Both the position numbers and the translations under genes were made by a program. This document shows, piece by piece, positions 57,090 through 64,000 of a stretch of 64,000 bases of DNA. The DNA lies in NCBI GenBank assembly GCA_001414345.1, contig LLCB01000280.1, positions 1-64,000 of the forward strand, given 5' to 3'. Under the pieces are notes generated by a model. It saw only the letters and a program-made list of their open reading frames with translations. It was not told the DNA's origin and did no database searches. Numbering within the stretch: the first letter of the stretch is position 1; the number at the start of each line of letters is the position of its first letter. This DNA is from Hymenoscyphus infarciens. Its lineage: Eukaryota; Ascomycota; Leotiomycetes; Helotiales; Helotiaceae.

Positions 57090-58064
57090 CTTCGTTTTGT
57101 ATTTACTTCAACTTCTGTATTTGTGTGTGGATGAAAAACTGACTGGTGGATTCTGATAAAGATTCGAGAGTATCGAGTGAGAGGAAAATACGAAGTAGTT
57201 TTTCCACGTTTTTATGGGAAATTGTTCCCGAGTCACAAAACAATCTTTCTTTTCAATAAAGAATTGTTGTTTTCATTACATGGAACAAAGAAGCAAAGAC
57301 AAATCGAAGCTAGCGAGTCTCAAGTCTTGAAGGAATTCTCTGCTTTCACGGCAATTACATCGGTAGGGAACGATATTCATCATCAGAAAGTTCAAGAAAT
57401 TGAGTATTCCACTCCCTCATATCAATTGTAGACTTCAGCTTCACACTATTTAATGAGCCAAGCCTGGAATGAAGACCATTTTATTCAACTACGATCTGAT
57501 CTCAAATGAACTTTGGATTGCTTTCCATCAGTGTCTACTGAGTGGAAATTATTTTGCTCTAAAATGAAGTAGTGTGAAGTTTATAAAAACTTCACGCTAC
57601 TATGTACTTTCTCTCGCTTTTTATTACTCCTAAAAATATAAACATTGACCAAAAAGGCTTAGAAGAACAAGAGACAAGTTTCTTGTTCTACAATGTCTCC
57701 TCTTTCATACTTTTAGGATGGCGCAGTGAGTTGATAGAGATAATTTTCTTGAATAAGAAAAAGGCAGAAAGATGAGATGCAAACGGACAATGGGAAGAAA
57801 TGGACAGGGTTTAGGCAGGTAATGAAAAAGCTTCCCCATACTCGTATTCATCAACACTCCATCGCAACGACACCCTAAGACAAACATGAATATTTTGTGA
57901 TGGGAATTATGGTGAGATAATTCATAAGGTGGAATTGTTGAAGAAGCGTATAGGTCCTCCAAAAGTTTCATCATGAAATTCCCCATGTTATCCCCAAATC
58001 CGGCGGGTTTTCCCACTGATCCCCACATCTCGGCATTCAACCTGCAAAGCGGCAGATTGTAAAG
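57090..58064. other. Intergenic region with inverted-repeat arms
   Basis: No gene recognised. A hairpin with 14-bp arms (GTAGTGTGAAGTTT and its near-complement) lies at 57569-57600, and a third related arm, CTTCACACTA, at 57441-57450. The last 8 bp are the left target duplication of the MITE. Confidence 0.4.
57569..57600. other. Hairpin with 14-bp arms
   Basis: The arms are 57569-57582 and 57587-57600, with one mismatch and a 4-nt loop. A further copy of one arm at 57441-57450 suggests a decayed small inverted-repeat element. Confidence 0.5.
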
Positions 58065-58358
58065 GAGTTTTGCTAAATCCCCTGACCCTATTGACTAAAT
58101 CGCCTGATCTAACCAAATTAGGATATTTTCCGTTCGCGAACACCACTAAAGTACAAAATCATATATCACTAACCCTTATCCCTAGCCCTAACCCATACCC
58201 GATCCCTAACCCTAACTAACCCTAACTAACCCTAACCTCAAAACTAGGTTACTATCCCTTAGAATAGAGAATTAGTGTTATACGGGCGTGATAAGAGTGC
58301 CTAATCGGGTTAGAGTCAGGCGATTTAGTCAAAAGGGTCAGGCGATTTAGCCAAAGCC
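58065..58358. mobile_element. 294-bp hAT-type MITE carrying telomere-like repeats
   Basis: An 8-bp direct repeat, TTGTAAAG, flanks the element (58057-58064 and 58359-58366), as hAT transposases generate. The arms, about 55 bp, are inverted: the left reads CTAAATCCCCTGACCC then TTGACTAAATCGCCTGA, and the right is the complement with few changes. The centre (about 58172-58236) holds several CCCTAA and CCCTAACTAA units. There is no coding capacity. The element sits 280 bp upstream of the GH43-like gene and may affect its promoter. Confidence 0.85.
58172..58236. repeat. Interstitial telomere-like repeat inside the MITE
   Basis: CCCTAA-type units, partly in the order CCCTAACTAAC, are interspersed with variants such as CCCATACCC. 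The sequence continues into ordinary DNA on both sides, so this is not a chromosome end. Confidence 0.75.
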
Positions 58359-58638
58359 TTGTAAAGTCTTGGATATTGTGTCATGGGACAAAAGTTTAAG
58401 CAGAGGATGATCCACAAATACGAGGGACGGATTAAGCTTAGCTACAAAAGCCCCGGTGTGGTAAATCCGGGGATCAGCGGGGATGTGGTGAAATTTCGTG
58501 ACCTCTTTTACCTTTCTTGGGGAAAATACGAAAATACCCACCATGGACGTCTTGGGCAGTTTGTTAAATGAGGCCAATCCCCGGTTTGTTTTTTTAAATT
58601 TTTCCCCCTTCCTTTCCTGTCCTTCTAGTACTGCCAGA

Positions 58639-59793
58639 ATGAAGTTCTCTCACCTCTTTTCCGCTTTCTTGGCTGCAAGTGTTGCTGTCGCTCTTCCGAC
58701 CGAGATTTCTGCTTCCACGGATCTCATTGACCGCGCAGATTCAAGTCTTGTTGGTTATCTAGGAGTTTTCTTTCTCGGAGACGTACCAAGTCTTTACTTT
58801 TATCTTAGTAATGGCAACAATGCACTTTCCTTCACTGCCTTGAACAAAGGGAGCCCAGTTTACAAACCGACTCTCGGCACGGGAGGTGTGCGAGATCCCA
58901 GTATCATCAATGGTGCAGGAGCCGAAGCTGGAAAGAGATGGTATATCATTGGAACTGATTTGAACATTGCAAAGGTATGTCGGATTCCACGAGAACCAAA
59001 CAGTATCTCCGAGTCGCGATTCTAGGGATGGGACCTAACTTCAAACTAGACAACTTGGGATGCTTCTCAAAGAAAAGGATCACTTTCCATCTATGTTTGG
59101 GAGAGTACCGATCTGATCAACTGGGGTACAGAGAGACTTGTGAAGGTCGAGAGCTCCAATGCTGGAATGGTTTGGGCCCCTGATGCAATCTGGGACCCAG
59201 CCAAAGGAATGTATTTAGTGCATTGGGCGTCAAAATTCGTATGTTCCTCCATGGCTTCCCAAATCTATCACCACTGACGTTGAAAACAGTACGGTGCTTC
59301 AGACACTGCACACACAGGCAGCCCAGGTCCAAGCATGATCCGCTATGCCCACACCGCAGATTTCAAGACCTTCACCGCACCACAAACTCTCATCAACCCA
59401 TCCAGCTCAATCATTGATCTCTCACTCCTTCAATTAGGCACGAACTCCTACGCGCGGTTCATTAAGAATGAAACAGCTACAAATGTCTACATGGAACGTT
59501 CAGACACTGGTTTATTTGGTACTTGGACTCGGCCAGGCGGCGGAACAACATTTATTCACAGTGGTGTTGAAGGGCCATACGCATACTCGGATAATTTGCA
59601 AGCCGGAAAGGTCATTCTGCTGTTGGATTATTACGGAGGCGATGGATACAGACCTTTTACAAGCACGAATTTGAATGCGAATGCTTGGGTGGAAGCTGAT
59701 AGAACAGCATTTCCGACGAATTTAAGACACGGGAGTGTGATTGGAATCACGCAGGATAAATATACTGCTTTGAAGGAAAAATGGGGTGCTTAA
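58639..59793 (+). CDS. Secreted glycoside hydrolase family 43-like protein
   Basis: Three exons (58639-58974, 59050-59238, 59290-59793) encode 342 residues, with all introns GT-AG and phase 0. A signal peptide of about 19 residues ends at VAVALP. The fold suggested is the five-bladed propeller of GH43/DUF-like arabinanases: GVRDPSIIN (the Asp-containing blade 1 motif), YVWESTDLINWG, MVWAPDAIWD (Trp-Ala-Pro-Asp, blade 2), HTGSPGPSMIRYAHTADFKTF, then GVEGPYAYSD, where the Glu is the likely general acid, and LRHGSVIGIT at the end. Such enzymes remove arabinose or xylose residues from plant cell wall polymers outside the cell. Exact substrate unknown. A MITE lies upstream. Confidence 0.88.
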
Positions 59794-60878
59794 TGTAGTG
59801 TCGAGTCCAGTTGCGCCGCTGGCCGCACCGTCTGATCTAATTAAAACGAGGTTAAAAAATAAATAAAAAAGAACCACACACCCGCATAAAAAAAGGGGCC
59901 TAAAAATATAAAAAACCAGCAAAAACTCTGCTTGCCACTTAAGGCAGGCAGAGAATACCCGGTATGTTAGATATTTTTATGGTGCTACTTACGACGGATG
60001 GAACCTTCAACCGACCAGGCCAAGCGAGTAGGTTCTGGATTTGTGATAGAACAGATTGTTATTTGGGGATATGAATATAATTTTGAAATTGTGGGGTTTT
60101 AGTGGGGCTTCTGTCCTTAGGCGAGGGGTTGGGTTTAATTTTCTTTGTTTTGAGTAATGGAACGAGTACCAATACTTGTACTATTTAAATGAGGGGGAAA
60201 TAATCTTAAATTCAAAAGATTATGGGGGGCTATTTCTCGCATGTTGGCTTGTCCTTTTAGCAGTCCGCAAGAGTTTCGTGTTTTTCCCTCCTTTATCTCA
60301 TATGTCTCTTACGTTTTTCTTATGATTCTGACCTTTCTAGGACAATTAGAGATAACATGGAAGTCATGAGGAAGCTCAAGAACTTTTGTTTGACTCGTTA
60401 TTTATCCTGGACGGCTTCACGTCTTCCAAATTAGAGGGGATGCACCGTGTACGGCAAGGAATGATCGAAGCTCTTACTTTGATGCTTTCACTTTTACCTT
60501 TCTCCTTATTCTCTTCTTTGTCTATTCCTTTCTTCTGTATTGACTCATGTTAGTTTCAGTTCACAATTATTCCTACAAAGGAATTGTCTTCACAAAGAGT
60601 GTCATCAAAGAATAAAGAAAGGTACATAGTCAGAAGGCGGTTTCACAACAAGCCGTATTGACCGCTAAGCTACTCACAACACAGTGTTACTTGATTCCTG
60701 GGTTGTGTTATCCTCTAGTTTTTAAGAAACCTTTGTCTTTCATTTAAACAAGATACCGTTTGTTTGGTACCGGGAGGCATAAGTATACACTTCTTTCCAA
60801 GGTTTTCTCGAGCCCAACCGCTTTACCCCCTACAACAGTACTGTATCCCATTGATATCGTTAGGCAATATCCATCAAA
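59794..60878. other. Intergenic region
   Basis: About 1.1 kb between the GH43-like gene and the next gene. The first part is probably 3' UTR. I see no other feature. Confidence 0.4.
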
Positions 60879-61589
60879 ATGTCAGGAACACGAACTCCAG
60901 ATTGGTATAGAGAGGTTTGGAAGAGTGGAAAGGTTCTAGAAGATGACGAGGTTGCTGAAATCGAGGTAAGACTCGCTGAAATGTTGAAGGAATCAATCGG
61001 TAAGTTAGAGAAAATTGGGTTCGACCATTCTTTCTTATGTGAGTCCAAGGCGCGTTTGGTTGCCAGCGCTTCTAAAGCCCACGAAAGGTTTACCGATGCT
61101 CGTCTTGCCTTGAAGGATGTTCTTTCTTTGCGAGAAGAATCTGAAGAGGATATCAACGCTCGACCTAGTGCTGAACGGGTGCAGAAACTCCAGGATGCTT
61201 TGAAAGGATATCAAGAGGCTCACGTTGATTGGGCATGGGCACGGCATATTCTCTTACAACCGGATGAAGAAGCAACGAAAGATCAATGGCTCTCATCCCA
61301 TGGTGCTCTCAAATGGGCATTATGGGAAAGTTACGCTCTCTCAGGTCCGGGTGAAGCAGCTAAGGAGGAAAAGCATCCCAATGCAAGTTGGGATTTGAGC
61401 AAAGAGTGGGATCTAGGCGAGGATCCTATTGATCTTACTTTAACACTCGTAGACCCTTCCAAGCTTCAGGCCAGCGAGAGTGGCACGGAAACTCCACAAC
61501 CACCTGGTCTGGGGCTGATGTCTAAAAATCCATCTAGGTTGAAAATAGTAGCGCGTCGACTAATAAAAAAAACAGCGGAACTTATATGA
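60879..61589 (+). CDS. Unrecognised intracellular protein, 236 residues
   Basis: Single exon starting MSGTRTPDWYREVWKSG, with an AAAATGTC start context. Most of the protein looks alpha-helical, with heptad-like spacing: a stretch around IEVRLAEMLKESIGKLEKI, then KAHERFTDARLALKDVLS and ERVQKLQDALKGYQEAH. A Trp-rich segment (HVDWAWARHILLQPD; GALKWALWESYAL) and a disordered C-terminal quarter ending in RLIKKTAELI follow. No signal peptide. It looks like a real gene with unbiased composition, unlike the neighbouring low-complexity genes. I cannot name the family. Confidence 0.65.
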   Translation: MSGTRTPDWYREVWKSGKVLEDDEVAEIEVRLAEMLKESIGKLEKIGFDHSFLCESKARLVASASKAHERFTDARLALKDVLSLREESEEDINARPSAERVQKLQDALKGYQEAHVDWAWARHILLQPDEEATKDQWLSSHGALKWALWESYALSGPGEAAKEEKHPNASWDLSKEWDLGEDPIDLTLTLVDPSKLQASESGTETPQPPGLGLMSKNPSRLKIVARRLIKKTAELI

Positions 61590-63381
61590 GATCAAGGAAA
61601 GCAAGTAAGAATTTACCAGTTTTCCATGTACTTCTCTCTTTCCCTCCTCGTTTTTAATAACTAATGAAAATCCTGAAACTCTTCTAGCCCCGTATCCCAA
61701 GTCACCTTGATAAACAAAACTCTCCATTATACGGCTTTTGATTATGCTTTGCAAAGAGTAGATTGATGATTGTCTTGAACTCCTGTGTGTCCTGTCTCAA
61801 TCTCCCCCTAATCTAAATGAACAACCTAGGACACCCACCTTCGGAAAGAAACCTGTGCTTCCAGCCAAGTTCTAGATCTTAAAATTAGTACACAAACTTC
61901 TTTCCGCAAAATGTCGGCCAAGTATTGTTGCTGATTAAGTGCTCTAATCAAGCGGGACGATCGCTTGCTCATTATTGCAAACCGTGCTGCAATTGGGTTT
62001 TGCCAGAATTCATAGAACACGATGATAGGTAGAGCCTCATGATTTGTCTGCCGAAGTGTCAACGCCATCACACGCTCAATTCTAGTACATTTTCCGACGC
62101 TACTCGGGCACTTGGCCCGATGATCGACTCTCGGGTGATTTAAATAGCTAATTCTTTACCGAGAGAAAGTTTCGAGAGTGCTTTTGATGTGCCCAGAGTC
62201 TTTAACCACTTTGGAGTTAGAATTTGAATCATTTTCGCTCTTAAATCTTCATTTAATTGTCTAGATATACTTTAGCAATAAGAAAGGAAAGTTTGATATG
62301 TGTAAATAGAGAATAGTCGAGTTTCTTAGAAAGCCTTACTAATGGAGTTCAAGATTCAAGACAGCTAGATAATCTCTCAAGTTCACAGTTGCTCTAAGCT
62401 ATTGGTAATGAACCAAAAAGACAGTATTGCCATCTCAGCGCTGTATACAATCTCTATTATTCCTAAATTTCAAAAGGCTGTAGTACTCTGATTATTCGTA
62501 ACCCCCGCCAAACATCAATTGATACCATTTCCAAGATCCTTTCCCACGCGTATTGATTATCACTTAAAAAGACTTAGTTAACGCTTCTATCGCCAAGTAT
62601 CATAAATAGACTCTATCACGGCACGAGTAACAACCTCAAGGCACCTCGTTTGCGGTATAATGATGCCCCGAGATGTAATAGTCTTAAATGTTTCCTACTT
62701 CCTTTTCACGCATTGTTTTTAATTTTTTTAAGTAGTAGATCTACTTAAAAATGGTGTGGCATGCGGCCAAATGTCACATACAAGACTGACAACTTCACGA
62801 CACTCATGCAATTTTGAGTAGTTCCACTACTTAAAATATTGCGAGGTGCAACAAATCTAAATTAATACCAGGCTATATGTTCCAGAATTGCCCTGCGTAT
62901 TCAGATTAACGTGAGAACTGATGGTGATAAATTTGATCGTCAGCTTTCAGAAGTCAAAAATAAACTACAAAAGTCTTCTATAAGTATATTTTACTATAAG
63001 AAGTTATTTGTTTTAGAAGTAGATATATTTTAGAAGCTGTTTTAAGAGCTACTTTAATAGAATTTATCTTAGCTATATATCTTTTACTTATATAAAGTAA
63101 ATATTTAATAAAAATTATAGTAAAGGTTTCTTAATATTTACCTAGATAGAGTTTTATATCTAAAAACCTTAAAAAATTATATCTTTTATAAATTTATTAT
63201 AAATATAACTCTAGTTATCTTCTAAAGTCTAATTTAATAGACTAGAATAATATTTAAAAATCTTTTATAAAGTATCTATTTAGTTTTTCTATTTAATTCT
63301 ATAAAAGTATAGATCTTATAAATAGTATCTAAAAGCTTTTTATAGTATTTTAATATTTGGGAAACGCTATTCTGTCCCAAC

Positions 63382-63408
63382 GCTAGCATGGGTACCATGC
63401 TAGCGTAT
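63382..63408. other. 27-bp perfect palindrome
   Basis: ACGCTAGCATGG at 63382-63393 pairs with CCATGCTAGCGT at 63397-63408 across a 3-nt centre. It could be two abutting transposon ends or a binding site. Confidence 0.7.
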
Positions 63409-63817
63409 AAAATTAGCGAAATTTCAACATATTCACTCTTACTAGAAAACAATCGCCACCACCTTCCTAAAAAGGACTAGTCCTACTCAAAAAAGTAGCA
63501 TAAATAGAGTAAATAAAGCTCGTAACAACAACAAATTAATAAACTACGTATAATCGAATAAAGCGCCTAAAAAGTTGATTCAAAGCTTAAAAAGCTCAAA
63601 TCCGAGGACTTTTCTTAATCGCATACTAATTGCCTAATCGGGCTAGCGCTTTCTCTTTACGCCGCCCTTTCCTATAAGTAGTATACTCTCTTACTACTTT
63701 TCGTAAAAGGTTATACTAAAGTCTCTAGTAATCTGCTTATTAACTTCCGCCTATACCTCTCTAGTATCTAATTCAACTACGTTCCGTCGACCGGCGTACT
63801 ATGACTTAAGAGGTTAT

Positions 63818-63894
63818 ATCGATATCGAAGTATCGGTATTAGATCGATATAGTATTAGTATTAGATCGATATCGAAGTATCGGTATTAGATCGA
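63818..63894. repeat. 30-bp direct repeat, two perfect copies
   Basis: A 30-bp unit beginning ATCGATATCGAAGTATCGG occurs at 63818-63847 and 63865-63894 with no mismatch, separated by 17 bp. In an otherwise mutated AT-rich block, perfect identity suggests a recent origin. Confidence 0.85.
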
Positions 63895-64000
63895 GCACCT
63901 ATAAATAGGTATATCTAGCTGCTAATTTATAGGCGATCTACTATTTACGTTAAATAGGTAAAAGGCTTAAATTCATTTACTTTATTATATAAATCGTACT

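Larger units (their letters stand above)
61590..64000. other. Gene-poor end of window, AT-rich from about 62950
   Basis: A minus-strand open frame at 61826-62071 reads like a protein fragment (LNQQQYLADILRKEV then LRSRTWLEAQVSFRRW), without flanking coding sequence. It may be a gene relic. From 62950 on, the DNA is AT-rich and repeat-like, with a palindrome at 63382-63408 and a direct repeat at 63818-63894. Confidence 0.4.

Noticed and set aside
58172..58236. Chromosome end suggested by CCCTAA repeats
   Set aside because: The repeats are short, degenerate and enclosed by the inverted ends and 8-bp duplication of a MITE, with genes on both sides.
61826..62071. A small protein gene on the minus strand
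   Set aside because: The 81-residue frame looks protein-like, but it has no recognisable family, neighbouring exons or promoter context. It is kept only as a possible relic in the region entry.

Overview
This window comes from a filamentous ascomycete (Pezizomycotina). Genes carry many short GT-AG introns of about 50-100 bp with CTAAC-type branch points. They encode typical filamentous-fungal families: a Zn2Cys6 regulator, a multicopper oxidase, a GH43 enzyme, a secreted lactonase and an SRPK kinase. AT-rich, gene-free blocks hold transposons whose reading frames are broken mainly by TAA/TAG codons, as repeat-induced point mutation (RIP) produces. The gene mix and the alternation of AT-rich blocks with gene islands suggest a leotiomycete. 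That placement is inference.

Layout. 1-6.9 kb is gene-poor. It holds the end of a TA-flanked inverted-repeat element and a nest of MULE-like elements with 9-bp target duplications. 6.9-15.6 kb is a gene island: a 7-exon phosphoesterase/phospholipase C on the minus strand, a 9-exon multicopper oxidase in divergent orientation, and a 5-exon Zn2Cys6 regulator. 15.6-20.1 kb has no recognisable gene. A SREBP-type bHLH gene lies at 20.15-21.6 kb. A decayed lactonase (23.5-25.0 kb) is followed after 19 bp by a Tc1/mariner-like remnant with intact ends. 26.3-32.2 kb is again gene-poor and contains a complete 651-bp MITE.

32.2-49.1 kb is the conserved core: IWS1, a Brl1/Brr6 protein, an SRPK kinase, a long disordered protein, lunapark (with two GC-AG introns) and a GRIP-domain golgin of the IMH1 type. 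Several are arranged head-to-head (IWS1/BRL1, LNP1/IMH1). 49.1-62 kb is accessory: an SDR, four proteins I do not recognise (three of them low-complexity), a secreted GH43-like protein, and a 294-bp hAT-type MITE carrying telomere-like repeats. 62-64 kb is AT-rich and repeat-derived.

Functionally, IWS1, BRL1, SRPK, lunapark and the golgin are housekeeping factors (transcription elongation, nuclear envelope, splicing-factor phosphorylation, ER and Golgi). The phospholipase C, oxidase, lactonase and GH43 are secretory-route enzymes suited to a plant-associated or saprotrophic life. I see no clear biosynthetic cluster.

The most unexpected signal is a short motif of two TCGAC half-sites exactly 18 bp apart. 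I found 13 copies on both strands, all in noncoding DNA between 1.4 and 31.3 kb. I do not know this motif.
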